Assembly (NCBI RefSeq): GCF_025244905.1 | Contig: NZ_CP104285.1 | Coordinates: 2,232,001-2,296,000, forward strand | Direction of reading: 5' to 3' | Length of the DNA stretch: 64,000 nucleotides | Origin: Enterobacter mori | GTDB lineage: Bacteria > Pseudomonadota > Gammaproteobacteria > Enterobacterales > Enterobacteriaceae | Shown here: piece by piece, positions 46,185 through 55,575 of the stretch | Position numbering within the stretch: position 1 is the stretch's first letter | Layout: each line of letters opens with the position of its first letter | Notes under the pieces: model-generated | Databases searched by the model: none | What the model was told of the DNA's origin: nothing | What the model saw: only the letters and a program-made list of their open reading frames with translations | Translations under genes and position numbers: made by a program

Positions 46185-46883
46185 ATGCTAGAGGTTAACG
46201 AACTGAATCAATACTACGGCGGAAGCCATATTCTGCGCGGTGTGAGCTTTCAGGCTCTTAGCGGTGAGGTCACCTGTCTTTTGGGGCGCAACGGCGTCGG
46301 TAAAACCACGCTGCTGAAGTGTCTGATGGGGCTGATCCCGGCGAAAAGTGGCGAAATCGTCTGGCAGGGCAAAAAAATCACCCACAGTAAGCCCCATCAG
46401 CGGGTGCATGCTGGCGTGGCGTATGTCCCGCAGGGGCGTGAGATTTTTCCACGCTTAACCGTTGAAGAGAATCTGCTGCTGGGGCTGTCACGCTTTTCCG
46501 CCCGCGACGCGAAGCAGGTGCCGGATGAGATCTGGCAGCTGTTTCCGGTGTTAAAAGAGATGAAACACCGCCGCGGGGGGGATCTCTCCGGAGGGCAACA
46601 GCAACAGCTGGCGATAGGGCGCGCGCTGGCAAGTCGTCCGCAGCTTCTGATCCTTGATGAACCGACGGAGGGCATTCAGCCATCGGTCATCAAAGAGATT
46701 GGGCAGGTGATCCGCGCGCTGGCGGATCGCGGCGATATGGCGATTCTGCTGGTCGAACAGTTTTACGACTTTGCCGCCGAGCTGGCCGACAGCTATCTGC
46801 TGATGTCGCGCGGCACCATTATTCAGCAAGGGCGTGGTGCAAATATGGAGCAGGAGGGCGTTCGCGAACTGGTTGCGATTTGA
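46185..46883 (+). CDS. urtE: Urea ABC transporter ATPase UrtE
   Basis: A 232-aa LivF-like ATPase. It starts MLEVNELNQYYGGSHILRGV; Walker A GRNGVGKTT, signature LSGGQQQQ, Walker B LLILDEPTEGIQPSV. Nine bases separate it from urtD. The Zur site for zinT begins at its stop codon. No urease genes occur in the window, although imported urea must be hydrolysed. Confidence 0.96.
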   Translation: MLEVNELNQYYGGSHILRGVSFQALSGEVTCLLGRNGVGKTTLLKCLMGLIPAKSGEIVWQGKKITHSKPHQRVHAGVAYVPQGREIFPRLTVEENLLLGLSRFSARDAKQVPDEIWQLFPVLKEMKHRRGGDLSGGQQQQLAIGRALASRPQLLILDEPTEGIQPSVIKEIGQVIRALADRGDMAILLVEQFYDFAAELADSYLLMSRGTIIQQGRGANMEQEGVRELVAI

Positions 46884-46904
46884 AATGTTATAATATAACA
46901 TTCT
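46882..46904. promoter_or_regulatory. Zur box upstream of zinT
   Basis: ATGTTATA-A-TATAACAT (46885-46901) is a perfect palindrome flanked by GAA and TTC, the Zur consensus. It lies 35-50 bp before the zinT start and overlaps the last bases of urtE. Zinc sufficiency should repress zinT. Confidence 0.93.
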
Positions 46905-46935
46905 CATTCTTATAAAACGGAATGAGGGTTTTGTT

Positions 46936-47574
46936 TTGGCTGCACATATTGGGAAAATTGCCATGACTCTGGGGGCGCTGCTGGTCAGCGGCCAGCTGTT
47001 TGCCCATTCGCACGGTCACCAGATGACCGAGGCGGAACAGAAGGCGGCGAACGGCGTGTTTGAGGATAAAGACGTGAAGGACAGAGCGCTGTCTGACTGG
47101 GACGGCACCTGGCAGTCGGTCTATCCGTTCCTGCTTGACGGTTCGCTCGATCCGGTGTTTAAGAAGAAAGCGGAGAAGGACCACAAATCCGTTGAGGCGG
47201 TGAAAGCCTACTATCGGACGGGCTACGCGACGGACGTGGGATCTATCGGTATCGAAAATAACGTGATGGAATTCCACAAAGGGGAAACGGTAAGCCGCTG
47301 TCACTATGACTATAGCGGTTACAAAATCCTGACCTATGCCTCAGGTAAGAAAGGCGTTCGCTATCTGTTTGAGTGTAAGGATGCCACCAGCAAGGCACCG
47401 AAGTTTGTTCAGTTCAGCGACCATACCATCGGACCGAAGGCTTCTTCGCACTTCCATATCTTCATGGGCAACACCTCCCACGAGGCGCTGCTGAAAGAGA
47501 TGGATAACTGGCCGACCTATTATCCAAATGAGATGTACAAAGAGCAGGTGGTGGAGGAGATGTTGCACCACTAA
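46936..47574 (+). CDS. zinT: Periplasmic zinc/cadmium-binding protein ZinT
   Basis: A 212-aa secreted lipocalin-like metal carrier that hands zinc to ZnuA. Signal peptide [22 protein letters not shown], then a short His-rich segment HSHGH and the ZinT core [20 protein letters not shown] and [18 protein letters not shown] with metal His residues. The start is a TTG at 46936: GAGGG lies upstream and the resulting MAAHI..K aligns with the start of E. coli ZinT; ATG 46963 would cut the signal. Zur box directly upstream; a REP follows. Confidence 0.95.
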   Translation: MAAHIGKIAMTLGALLVSGQLFAHSHGHQMTEAEQKAANGVFEDKDVKDRALSDWDGTWQSVYPFLLDGSLDPVFKKKAEKDHKSVEAVKAYYRTGYATDVGSIGIENNVMEFHKGETVSRCHYDYSGYKILTYASGKKGVRYLFECKDATSKAPKFVQFSDHTIGPKASSHFHIFMGNTSHEALLKEMDNWPTYYPNEMYKEQVVEEMLHH

Positions 47575-47583
47575 TGCTTTATT

Positions 47584-47615
47584 GCCGGGTGGCGGCTTCG
47601 CCTTACCCGGCCTAC
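47584..47615. repeat. Single REP after zinT
   Basis: GCCGGGTGGCGGCTTCGCCT core ending CCTAC, between the convergent genes zinT and ydeE. Confidence 0.88.
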
Positions 47616-47619
47616 ATAG

Positions 47620-48813
47620 TTATGCGACTTTGGGCCTTTCGCACCACGCTTTCACGCTCATCCCGCGCAAAATCATCAGCCACGCAGCGAAGATGGCGGC
47701 CATCATAATGACGAACAGCGACCAGTGCGGCATGTTGGTCAGGATGATACCGGTGATCATCGGGTTTGCCGCCGCGCCGAGCCAGCCCAGCGCCTGGGCG
47801 GAGAAATAGCTCGCCTTCATTCCCGGCGGGGCGATGTTGTCGATCAGCATATATTCCCCAGGTGCATAGATAATCTCCCCAAGGGTAAAGATCGCGGCAG
47901 CGATGCCCCAGTAAACCAGGTTTTCACCGGAGAGCATAAACCCGCCCAGACCCACGATGAAAAACAGGGTGGCAACGGTCATCAGCGGGCGAATGTTGCT
48001 GGCTGAAATCTTACGCCCGAGGGCGTATTGCAGCGTCACCACCACGGCGGCGTTGACGGGGAGCACCACGGCCACCACCTTTTCGGCGAAATCACCGTCC
48101 GCGTGCGCGGCAAGCACATACTGTGAAATGCAGGTCGCAAACGATCCCCCGACGTAAGACGCGAGCAGGCCAGACAGCGTGTACCAGAAAAGGGCGCGGT
48201 CCTTCAGCAATACCGACGGCTGCCATGGCGCCTTTTCTTCAGCGGTATCTAACGCAACGCTTTTCTGTACAAAGAAATGGATAAAGCCGAGCGGCAGTGC
48301 GGCGCAAAAGGCCGCCAGCCAGAACGGGAGTTGCAGGCTGTACATCACCAGCAGGGTTCCAAGCGGTGGCCCGATCGTCCAGCCTATGTTCAGGAAGCTG
48401 TAGTTCAGGGAGAAGACGCGGGCTTTCTCGCCTGAGGTCAGCACATCCGCAAACCAGGCTTTGAGTACCGTTGAAAAAACCGAGTAGGCGCAGTTGATCA
48501 GCGCAAAAAACAGCACCACCATCGTGACGTTATTTACCAGCGGAATGGCCACAAAGCCCGCAATAAACGCCACAATGGCGATCAGCATATAGCGCTTCTT
48601 ATCAAACTTATCGGCCAGAATGCCAAACCCTAAGCTGAACACGACGCCAATGGTCAGCGCGATGGTCAGGGCATAACCGATATTCTCGACGCTCATGTTA
48701 TACACGCGCGTGAGATAAATGGTCATAAACGGCAGCGTTGCCCCTCGACCAATTGTTAATAACAATGACGATGCCAGCAGCGCTGCGGTAGAGCGCCTGA
48801 GAGATGGTTTCAT
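47620..48813 (-). CDS. ydeE: MFS transporter YdeE
   Basis: A 397-aa, twelve-helix major facilitator closely colinear with E. coli YdeE, a dipeptide/arabinose exporter candidate. It starts MKPSLRRSTAALLASSLLLT and has the MFS loop GILADKFDKKRYMLIAIV (about residues 68-85) and FALINCAYSVFSTVLKAWFA. The start at 48813 has GGAATA upstream; the frame extends 56 codons further without support. Divergent from eamA. Confidence 0.95.
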   Translation of the reverse strand: MKPSLRRSTAALLASSLLLTIGRGATLPFMTIYLTRVYNMSVENIGYALTIALTIGVVFSLGFGILADKFDKKRYMLIAIVAFIAGFVAIPLVNNVTMVVLFFALINCAYSVFSTVLKAWFADVLTSGEKARVFSLNYSFLNIGWTIGPPLGTLLVMYSLQLPFWLAAFCAALPLGFIHFFVQKSVALDTAEEKAPWQPSVLLKDRALFWYTLSGLLASYVGGSFATCISQYVLAAHADGDFAEKVVAVVLPVNAAVVVTLQYALGRKISASNIRPLMTVATLFFIVGLGGFMLSGENLVYWGIAAAIFTLGEIIYAPGEYMLIDNIAPPGMKASYFSAQALGWLGAAANPMITGIILTNMPHWSLFVIMMAAIFAAWLMILRGMSVKAWCERPKVA

Positions 48814-49006
48814 ATTCCTGCCCGACAAATGCTTATGCTTTTTTTGTTGTGTTATAAAAGGAGTATCACGACATAAGGGGCTTGTATAGCGCCTAATTTT
48901 TCCGTAAGTGCTTCGCCTGACTGCCAGAATTAATGATCTTCTCGTGGTGCTATTTTTTCTGTTACCTTGAAGTGTTAACAAATTATTAATATTTCAGGGG
49001 CAGGGT

Positions 49007-49906
49007 ATGACGCGTAAAGACGGGCTGCTGGCGTTGCTGGTGGTCGTAGTGTGGGGGCTTAATTTTGTTGTTATCAAGCTGGGGTTGCACAATATGCCCC
49101 CGCTGATGCTGGCTGGTTTACGTTTTATGCTGGTGGCGTTCCCGGCGCTATTTTTCGTGGCGCGTCCAAAAATCCCACTGAAACTGCTGCTGGGCTACGG
49201 CCTGACCATCAGTTTTGGTCAATTTGCGTTTCTCTTCTGTGCCATTAAGTTCGGCATGCCCGCCGGTCTGGCCTCGCTGGTTCTGCAGGCGCAGGCGTTC
49301 TTTACCATTATTCTCGGCGCGTTTGTGTTTGGTGAGCGTTTACAGGGTAAACAGCTGGCGGGGATCACGCTGGCGGTATTTGGCGTGCTGGTGTTGATTG
49401 AAGCCAGCCTGAACGGGCAGCATGTGGCCCTGCTGGGCTTTATGCTTACGCTGGCGGCGGGGCTGAGCTGGGCCTGCGGAAACATCTTCAACAAGCTGAT
49501 TATGCAGCACGAGGCGCGCCCGGCGGTGATGTCTCTGGTGGTGTGGAGTGCGCTGATCCCGATTATCCCGTTTATGGCGGCATCGTTTATTCTGGACGGC
49601 CCGGACCTGATGCTGAAAAGCCTGGTCGAGATCGATCTCACGACCATCCTGTCGCTGATTTATCTGGCGTTCGTCGCCACGATTATCGGCTATGGCATTT
49701 GGGGTTCGCTGCTGGGTCGCTATGAAACCTGGCGGGTGGCGCCGCTGTCTCTGCTGGTACCCGTGGTGGGGCTGGCGAGCGCGGCGTTGCTGCTGGATGA
49801 AAAACTCAGCGCGCTGCAACTCTTTGGTGCGGTGCTGATCATGGGCGGACTCTACATCAACGTGTTTGGTTTGCGCGTGCGTCGGGCGACGCGAGTACGG
49901 AATTAG
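49007..49906 (+). CDS. eamA: O-acetylserine/cysteine exporter EamA
   Basis: A 299-aa ten-helix exporter, same length as E. coli EamA (YdeD). Starts MTRKDGLLALLVVVVWGLNF; two EamA repeats with PLMLAGLRFMLVAFPA and SLLVPVVGLASAALLLDEKL. It exports cysteine pathway metabolites. Convergent with the mar operon. Confidence 0.96.
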   Translation: MTRKDGLLALLVVVVWGLNFVVIKLGLHNMPPLMLAGLRFMLVAFPALFFVARPKIPLKLLLGYGLTISFGQFAFLFCAIKFGMPAGLASLVLQAQAFFTIILGAFVFGERLQGKQLAGITLAVFGVLVLIEASLNGQHVALLGFMLTLAAGLSWACGNIFNKLIMQHEARPAVMSLVVWSALIPIIPFMAASFILDGPDLMLKSLVEIDLTTILSLIYLAFVATIIGYGIWGSLLGRYETWRVAPLSLLVPVVGLASAALLLDEKLSALQLFGAVLIMGGLYINVFGLRVRRATRVRN

Positions 49907-49911
49907 GGCAC

Positions 49912-49935
49912 AAAAAAGCCCCGCAGAGGCGGGGC
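49912..49935 (-). terminator. marRAB operon terminator
   Basis: GCCCCGC (49918-49924), AGAG loop, GCGGGGC (49929-49935). On the minus strand it is followed by six T, so it ends the mar transcript eight bases after marB; on the plus strand it lacks a T run. Confidence 0.92.
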
Positions 49936-49943
49936 AAAACGAA

Positions 49944-50162
49944 TCAGAAGCCGTGCTGATTGTAATACGGCACGCCTAATTCGTCGGATTTGTCGCTACC
50001 AGCCCCCATATGGTTGAAATCAAAAGGTGACTGGTCATGTGCTGACGGCAAAATCATCGTGTCGCGATTATTTTGCTGCGTTGCACTGGGCGTTTGCTCC
50101 GCGAAGGTCTGGCTGGAAAACAGCACCAGCAAGGCGAGGGCGGCGGAGACGGTAACTTTCAT
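49944..50162 (-). CDS. marB: Multiple antibiotic resistance protein MarB
   Basis: A 72-aa periplasmic protein of E. coli MarB length. Signal peptide MKVTVSAALALLVLFSSQTF-AEQ, conserved C-terminus FNHMGAGSDKSDELGVPYYN. It modestly lowers marA expression in E. coli. Last gene of marRAB. Confidence 0.95.
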   Translation of the reverse strand: MKVTVSAALALLVLFSSQTFAEQTPSATQQNNRDTMILPSAHDQSPFDFNHMGAGSDKSDELGVPYYNQHGF

Positions 50163-50193
50163 GATTTCCTCGGTACGTCTTTACAGGCGTTGT

Positions 50194-50580
50194 TTAACTA
50201 CAGTGTTTTAACGGATAGAGATATCGGGACTCACCCGGCATGCTGGTGATTCGATACTTATGAGGCGGCACATCAAAGTAGTTCTTAAACGTGCGCGTCA
50301 GGGTTTGTTGCGATTCAAATCCGTAACGCTCCGCCAGGTAAAGGATCGGCTCATTGCTTTCTTTCAATTTCTGGGCAATCTCCGTCAGCTTGCGGCTGCG
50401 AATATATTGACCTAATGAATGACCGGTCTCTTTTTTGAACATCCGTTGCAGGTGCCATTTTGAGTAACCTGAACGCTCTGACACTTTTTCAAGGGAGAGC
50501 GGTGATTCCAGGTTGTCCTCGATCCAGTCCAAAATGCTATGAATGGTGATAGCGTCAGTATTGCGTCTGGACATCGTCAT
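50194..50580 (-). CDS. marA: AraC-type activator MarA
   Basis: A 128-aa stand-alone double [23 protein letters not shown] and [20 protein letters not shown], the two recognition helices. Almost identical to E. coli MarA. It activates efflux and represses porin genes through marboxes, one of which precedes this operon. 14 bp after marR. Confidence 0.97.
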   Translation of the reverse strand: MTMSRRNTDAITIHSILDWIEDNLESPLSLEKVSERSGYSKWHLQRMFKKETGHSLGQYIRSRKLTEIAQKLKESNEPILYLAERYGFESQQTLTRTFKNYFDVPPHKYRITSMPGESRYLYPLKHCS

Positions 50581-50594
50581 ACCTCTTTTTCTGT

Positions 50595-51029
50595 TTACGG
50601 CAGTATTTTCTTAAGCAAAAGCTCAAGCGTTGCCACTTCATCTGCCGTTAAGTTTTTTGTTAGTTCCTGATGCAGTGTTTGTCCTACGAGTTGATGACAT
50701 TGCTCACACATGGCCGCGCCGTCGCTGGTCAGTTTGATCAGCACGCCGCGTTTGTCATTCGGGTTAGGGCTTCGTTCTATCCATCCTTTGCAGACGAGGC
50801 GATCCAGCATGCGGGTTAACGCACCCAGATCGACAGAGAGCACCTTTTTCAGCTCAACCGGCGTGATACACACTTCGCAGCGAATGGAACACAGCACTTT
50901 GAACTGTGTTGCGGTGATATCCAGCGGTGACAGATAGTCATTGAGCAGGCGATCTTTTTTCTGGTTAACCATGTGAATAAGACGGCCCAGTGGAATGATG
51001 TCGTTAAAGAGATCGCTGGTGCTTTTCAC
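50595..51029 (-). CDS. marR: Repressor MarR
   Basis: A 144-aa winged-helix repressor. The GTG at 51027-51029 was chosen because it begins [19 protein letters not shown] as in E. coli MarR, where the start is also GTG; a longer frame would run into the operator. DNA-binding region [20 protein letters not shown] with wing [12 protein letters not shown]. It represses its own operon and responds to phenolic compounds and copper-driven oxidation (Cys in EQCHQL is kept). Confidence 0.96.
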   Translation of the reverse strand: MKSTSDLFNDIIPLGRLIHMVNQKKDRLLNDYLSPLDITATQFKVLCSIRCEVCITPVELKKVLSVDLGALTRMLDRLVCKGWIERSPNPNDKRGVLIKLTSDGAAMCEQCHQLVGQTLHQELTKNLTADEVATLELLLKKILP

Positions 51030-51030
51030 A

Positions 51031-51128
51031 ATGGTTGCCCTGGCAAGTAGTTTAGTCACGGCAGATATTATTGCTCAGGCAAGTATAAGTCAACTGAATG
51101 AATTGGCGGATGCCACGAATTGCTAAAA
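51031..51128 (-). promoter_or_regulatory. marO control region: promoter, two MarR operators and a marbox
   Basis: Read on the minus strand: marbox TTTAGCAATTCGTGGCAT (51110-51128), -35 TTGACT (51088-51093), 17-bp spacer, -10 TAATAT (51065-51070), operator I ATACTTGCCTGAGCAATAAT (51067-51086) and operator II CTACTTGCCAGGGCAACCAT (51031-51050) next to the marR GTG. The arrangement is that of E. coli marO. Confidence 0.92.
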
Positions 51129-51285
51129 CGTTTCATGAACTTTTTTTGAGTGCTTTCAAATCATATACATAACGCAGGGGTATCATTGCAGTGAGAAAAT
51201 AATCGTTACGTTGTGGTCATGGCTGGAGGTTACACTTTCACCCTATAATTGCGGTGATGAATATGGATAAGGACAACGACGCACT

Positions 51286-51951
51286 ATGTTGGATTTGATT
51301 AAAGCAATTGGCCTCGGGCTGGTGGTGTTGCTACCGTTGGCGAACCCGTTAACGACGGTGGCGCTGTTTCTGGGGTTGGCAGGGAACATGAACAGCGCAG
51401 AGCGCAATCAGCAGTCGATGATGGCCTCTGTCTATGTGTTTGCCATCATGATGGTGGCTTACTACGCCGGACAGCTGGTGATGAACACCTTTGGGATTTC
51501 GATTCCCGGCCTGCGTATCGCCGGTGGGTTAATTGTGGCCTTTATCGGGTTTCGCATGCTGTTCCCCGCGCAAAAAGCGCATGAATCACCGGAAGCGAAA
51601 AGTAAATCTGAAGAGCTGGAAACGGAGCCCAGCGCGAATATCGCCTTTGTCCCATTAGCCATGCCGAGCACGGCGGGGCCGGGAACGATTGCGATGATCA
51701 TCAGTTCCGCCTCAACGGTGCGTGACAGCTCCACCTTCCCGGACTGGGTTCTGACGGTTGCGCCGCCGCTGATTTTCGCGCTTATCGGTATTATCGTGTG
51801 GGCGTCGCTGCGCAGTTCCGGTGCGATTATGCGCTGGGTAGGAAAGGGCGGGATTGAAGCGATTTCCCGTCTGATGGGCTTCCTGCTGGTGTGTATGGGC
51901 GTGCAGTTTATTATTAACGGCGTGCTGGAAATTATTAAGACTTACCACTGA
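51286..51951 (+). CDS. marC: MarC-family inner-membrane protein
   Basis: A 221-aa protein with six helices, like E. coli MarC (YchE/YhgN family). Starts [20 protein letters not shown] and contains [20 protein letters not shown]. Despite its name it is not needed for antibiotic resistance; its role is unknown. Divergent from marRAB. Confidence 0.96.
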   Translation: MLDLIKAIGLGLVVLLPLANPLTTVALFLGLAGNMNSAERNQQSMMASVYVFAIMMVAYYAGQLVMNTFGISIPGLRIAGGLIVAFIGFRMLFPAQKAHESPEAKSKSEELETEPSANIAFVPLAMPSTAGPGTIAMIISSASTVRDSSTFPDWVLTVAPPLIFALIGIIVWASLRSSGAIMRWVGKGGIEAISRLMGFLLVCMGVQFIINGVLEIIKTYH

Positions 51952-51954
51952 TTT

Positions 51955-52023
51955 GCCCGGTGGCGCTTCGCTTGCGCGGGCCTACGGTTTCGTAGGCCGG
52001 GTAAGGCGAAGCCGCCACCCGGC
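51955..52023. repeat. REP pair (BIME) between marC and sotB
   Basis: Inverted REPs at 51955-51985 and 51992-52023, separated by a 6-bp spacer, between convergent genes; the pair may act as a transcription end or mRNA stabiliser. Confidence 0.9.
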
Positions 52024-52034
52024 ACAAACAAACC

Positions 52035-53231
52035 TCACCCGTGCTGACCCTGTTCCTCGAGCGCCACCGGCCATTTACGGAAGATCAGCAGCGACCAGAT
52101 AAGCGCCACCAGTGCAGGGATCGCCCCCAGATAGCCAATCGCCGACATCGACACGTGCAGTATTACCTGATTTCCCAGCAGCGCGCCCGCCCCAATGCCC
52201 AGATTGAAAATTCCCGAGAACAGCGACATTGCGACGTCCGTGGCATCCGGTGCCAGCGCCAGCACTTTCACCTGCATGCCCAGACCAATAATCATGATCG
52301 CCATGCCCCAGAACAGGCTGAGGATCGCCAGATGGGTTTCGCTGCCTGCGGCAGGCATCATCAGCAGCAGGCAGGCCAGCAGCAGACCGATAGCGCTGCT
52401 CACCAGCGTAGACGCGTGATGGTTGCCGAGTTTACCAAACAGAATACTGCCGATAATGCCCGCGCCGCCCAGAATCAGCAGCAGAACCGTGGCGAAGTTG
52501 GCGCTAAAGCCCGCCACAACCTGCACAAATGGCTCAATGTAGCTGTAGGCGGTGTAATGGGCGGTTACCACAATCACCGTAAGCAAATAAATGCTCATCA
52601 GCGCCGGGCGACGCATCAACAGCGGCAGGCTTTTCAGCGAGCCGGAATGTTCGCTCGGCAATGCTGGCAGCAGCTTGATGAGGCAAACCAGCGTGATGAG
52701 CGCCCCCATGCCGATGGCAAAGAAGGTAGTACGCCAGCCGAAGTATTGCCCGACAATACGGCCAATCGGCAGGCCGAGGACCATCGCCAGCGCGGTACCG
52801 GTGGCAATCAGGCTCAGCGCCTGCGCGCGTTTCCCCGCCGGTGCCAGGCGAATAGCGAGCGACGCGGTAATCGACCAGAACACCGCATGGGCAAAGGCAA
52901 TGCCGATGCGGCTAATGACCAGCACCGTAAAATTCCACGCCATAAACGACAGTACGTGGCTGACGATAAAGACCACAAACAGGCCAATCAGCAGCTTACG
53001 CCGCTCCATCTGGCTGGTCAGCAGCATAAACGGCAGCGACATCAGCGCTACCACCCAGGCGTAGATGGTCAACATAATGCCCACCTGCGCCGTTTCCATC
53101 TGGAAGCTGCCAGCTATGTCTGACAGCAGCCCAACCGGAACAAATTCGGTGGTATTGAAAATAAACGCAGCGATGGCGAGCGTGACCACACGTAGCCACG
53201 CGACCCTGCGGGAAACCGTGTTTGTTGTCAT
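52035..53231 (-). CDS. sotB: Sugar efflux transporter SotB
   Basis: A 398-aa twelve-helix major facilitator matching E. coli SotB (YdeA), an exporter of arabinose and IPTG. Starts [20 protein letters not shown]; contains [16 protein letters not shown] and the MFS motif [16 protein letters not shown]. Convergent with marC. Confidence 0.96.
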   Translation of the reverse strand: MTTNTVSRRVAWLRVVTLAIAAFIFNTTEFVPVGLLSDIAGSFQMETAQVGIMLTIYAWVVALMSLPFMLLTSQMERRKLLIGLFVVFIVSHVLSFMAWNFTVLVISRIGIAFAHAVFWSITASLAIRLAPAGKRAQALSLIATGTALAMVLGLPIGRIVGQYFGWRTTFFAIGMGALITLVCLIKLLPALPSEHSGSLKSLPLLMRRPALMSIYLLTVIVVTAHYTAYSYIEPFVQVVAGFSANFATVLLLILGGAGIIGSILFGKLGNHHASTLVSSAIGLLLACLLLMMPAAGSETHLAILSLFWGMAIMIIGLGMQVKVLALAPDATDVAMSLFSGIFNLGIGAGALLGNQVILHVSMSAIGYLGAIPALVALIWSLLIFRKWPVALEEQGQHG

Positions 53232-53402
53232 AAAGATGTCTGGGATTGATTAACGATGAGGAGACGATCTTAAAGCTTTAAACGGCGAAAACTCAACCAT
53301 AATGTGACCTTAATCACAAAATTTACCGTACCACAGCGGTAGCGGAGGGCGAGGTTTTCCGTGAAGATAAAGAACAACACAACGATAACAGGCGGTAAGT
53401 CG

Positions 53403-54191
53403 ATGCAGGAGATTGATTTTTATCTGGTAGATGCGTTTAGTGATACCTCATTTGCGGGCAACCCGGCGGCGGTTTGCTCGCTTAAGGCATGGCTACCGGA
53501 TGAGACGTTACTCAGCATGGCGCGGCAGCATAACCAGTCCGAAACCGCGTTCTTCGTGTGCAGTAAAGGCGGGATTGAGCTGCGCTGGTTTACTACCTTA
53601 ACCGAGGTCAATCTCTGTGGACATGCGACGCTTGCCGCTGCGTATGTGCTGTTTAACGAGCTGGACTACCCGGACTCACGCATTCACTTTGAGACCGCCT
53701 CGGGCCGCCTGACGGTCAGCCGGGAAGGTGACTGGATGACGCTCGATTTCCCGGCCTGTCCGACGCAGGGATTGACGCCGCCGCCAGAGATGCTCGCAGC
53801 GTTAGGGATCAGCCACTACGTTGAAGCCCGAAAGGGGCGCGCCTGGGTGGTGGTACTGGAAAATCGTGAACAGGTTGAAGCCGTGACGCCAGACTATTCC
53901 GCTATGACGCCAGGGGAACATAAAGTTGCCGTCACTGCCCGTGGAGAGGGAGAGTACGATTTCGTCAGCCGTTTCTTCTCACCAGGGGTTGCCGTACCTG
54001 AAGATCCTGTCACCGGCTCTGCGCATACGATGCTCATTCCTTACTGGAGTGAAACGCTGGGAAAAACGACGCTGTTTGCGCGTCAGGTGTCGGCCCGTGG
54101 TGGCGATGTACGCTGCGAACTGAAAGGCTCGCGCGTGATGATGAGCGGCCAGGCATCACTATATCTGAAAGGCACAGTATTTCTGCGCTAA
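53403..54191 (+). CDS. PhzF-family isomerase-like protein, copy 1
   Basis: A 262-aa PhzF/YddE-type protein with the catalytic Glu in HNQSETAFFV (about residue 45) and the second motif EDPVTGSAHTMLIPYW. Members are dimeric isomerases or epimerases; the substrate here is unknown. The start 53403 (MQEIDFYLVDAFSD) was chosen because copy 2 starts the same way; a GTG at 53361 also has a GAGG. Followed after 17 bp by a closely similar gene. Confidence 0.88.
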   Translation: MQEIDFYLVDAFSDTSFAGNPAAVCSLKAWLPDETLLSMARQHNQSETAFFVCSKGGIELRWFTTLTEVNLCGHATLAAAYVLFNELDYPDSRIHFETASGRLTVSREGDWMTLDFPACPTQGLTPPPEMLAALGISHYVEARKGRAWVVVLENREQVEAVTPDYSAMTPGEHKVAVTARGEGEYDFVSRFFSPGVAVPEDPVTGSAHTMLIPYWSETLGKTTLFARQVSARGGDVRCELKGSRVMMSGQASLYLKGTVFLR

Positions 54192-54208
54192 AAAAAGAGG
54201 AAGAAACC

Positions 54209-55000
54209 ATGCAGGAAATTGATTTTTATCTGGTAGATGCCTTCAGCGACAGGGCGTTTGGTGGCAATACGGCGGCGGTTTGCCCGCTGGAAGCGTGGCT
54301 CCCGGATGAGACGCTGCTCAACATGGCGAAGCAGCATAACCAGTCGGAAACGGCCTTCTTTGTGCGTACGGATAACGGCTTTGAGCTGCGCTGGTTTACC
54401 ACGCTTGATGAAATTAACCTATGCGGACATGCGACGCTGGCGGCATCCCACGTCATTTTTGAATATCTCGATTACCCGCATACCGAAATTACCTTCTCAA
54501 CGCGTTTTGTTGGCGACCTGACGGTGAAGCGCAACGGGGACTGGCTGACGCTCAATTTCCCGGCATGGTCGACGGAGGTTGTCGACAATCCTCCCGCGTT
54601 ACTCTTCAGCGCGCTGGGCATCAGCGGTGCAAAAGAGATCCGCGCAGGGCGCGATTACATGGTGGTGCTGGAAAGCCAGCAGCAGGTGGAAGCCTTAACG
54701 CCGGATATCGCGGCAATGATCCCGCTGGATAAAATGGTTTGCGTGACGGCACCGGGGGACTCGTATGACTTTGTCAGCCGCTTCTTCTGTCCGGGTGAAG
54801 GCGTGCCGGAAGATCCGGTGACGGGATCGGCGCACAGCATGTTGATTCCGTACTGGAGCGAAAAACTGGGTAAAACTTCACTGAATGCCCGCCAGGTATC
54901 AGCCCGTGGCGGGGATCTGCGCTGTGAGCTGAAGGGCGATCGCGTGCTGATTGGCGGCCAGGCTACTCTGTATCTGAAAGGGCGGATCTTTTTGCGCTAA
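54209..55000 (+). CDS. PhzF-family isomerase-like protein, copy 2
   Basis: A 263-aa paralogue of the gene at 53403; both begin MQEIDFYLVDAFSD and share the HNQSETAFFV and EDPVTGSAH motifs and the ending YLKG..FLR. They differ most in residues about 95-200, including the segment PPALLFSALGISGAKEIRAG. Strong AGAGGAAG ribosome site. The tandem copies form one operon, replacing yneK of E. coli. Confidence 0.9.
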   Translation: MQEIDFYLVDAFSDRAFGGNTAAVCPLEAWLPDETLLNMAKQHNQSETAFFVRTDNGFELRWFTTLDEINLCGHATLAASHVIFEYLDYPHTEITFSTRFVGDLTVKRNGDWLTLNFPAWSTEVVDNPPALLFSALGISGAKEIRAGRDYMVVLESQQQVEALTPDIAAMIPLDKMVCVTAPGDSYDFVSRFFCPGEGVPEDPVTGSAHSMLIPYWSEKLGKTSLNARQVSARGGDLRCELKGDRVLIGGQATLYLKGRIFLR

Positions 55001-55092
55001 CAGGGCGGTGCGATAAGTTAATTGTATGAAGCACCCTGGCAGGCCTGCGCTATGTTGAAGTTTAGTCTCACAAAAAAAACAAGGAGCCTGCC

Positions 55093-55575
55093 ATGTATTC
55101 CATCACCTCTGAATCTGCACGTCATCCGGACATTCTCACTCTGATCGCGGCGCTTGACCGGTATCAGAGTGAGCTCTATCCCGCCGAAAGCAATCATCTC
55201 CTCGACCTCGCTGCGCTGCCGGAAGCATCGCTTATTCTGATGGTCATTCGTGACCAGCAGTTGCACGCCGTGGGCTGCGGAGCCATCGTTCTCAACGGTG
55301 ACGGAACGGGGGAGATGAAGCGGGTCTATATCGATCCGGCCCATCGCGGGCAGCATCTGGGAGAGACGCTGCTGGCCGCCCTGGAAGATGAAGCCCTGAG
55401 CCGTCATTGCCATACGGTAAGGCTGGAGACGGGCATCAAACAGCGCGCCGCGGTTCGTCTGTATGAGCAGTGCGGATACGATTTACGTCCTGCATTTGCT
55501 CCGTACGTTGACGATCCTCTCAGCCTGTTTATGGAGAAGGCGCTGGTTGAAGACGTTCGTTTAGCAGCGCTATAA
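55093..55575 (+). CDS. GNAT acetyltransferase
   Basis: A 160-aa single-domain enzyme with acetyl-CoA motif [20 protein letters not shown] (about residues 76-95) and [20 protein letters not shown]. The middle part resembles YsnE-like acetyltransferases. The substrate is unknown. AAGGAGC precedes the start. Its last 47 bases overlap the convergent ptrR, an unusually long overlap. It is inserted compared with E. coli. Confidence 0.86.
   Translation: MYSITSESARHPDILTLIAALDRYQSELYPAESNHLLDLAALPEASLILMVIRDQQLHAVGCGAIVLNGDGTGEMKRVYIDPAHRGQHLGETLLAALEDEALSRHCHTVRLETGIKQRAAVRLYEQCGYDLRPAFAPYVDDPLSLFMEKALVEDVRLAAL

Noticed and set aside
47620..48981. Extended start of YdeE at 48981
   Set aside because: The extra 56 residues are basic, not seen in the E. 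coli protein, and the ATG at 48813 has a proper ribosome site.
52041..53123. 360-aa plus-strand frame covering most of sotB
   Set aside because: Composition is Gln/Arg/His-rich antisense readout of a membrane protein; sotB on the minus strand is a clear orthologue.
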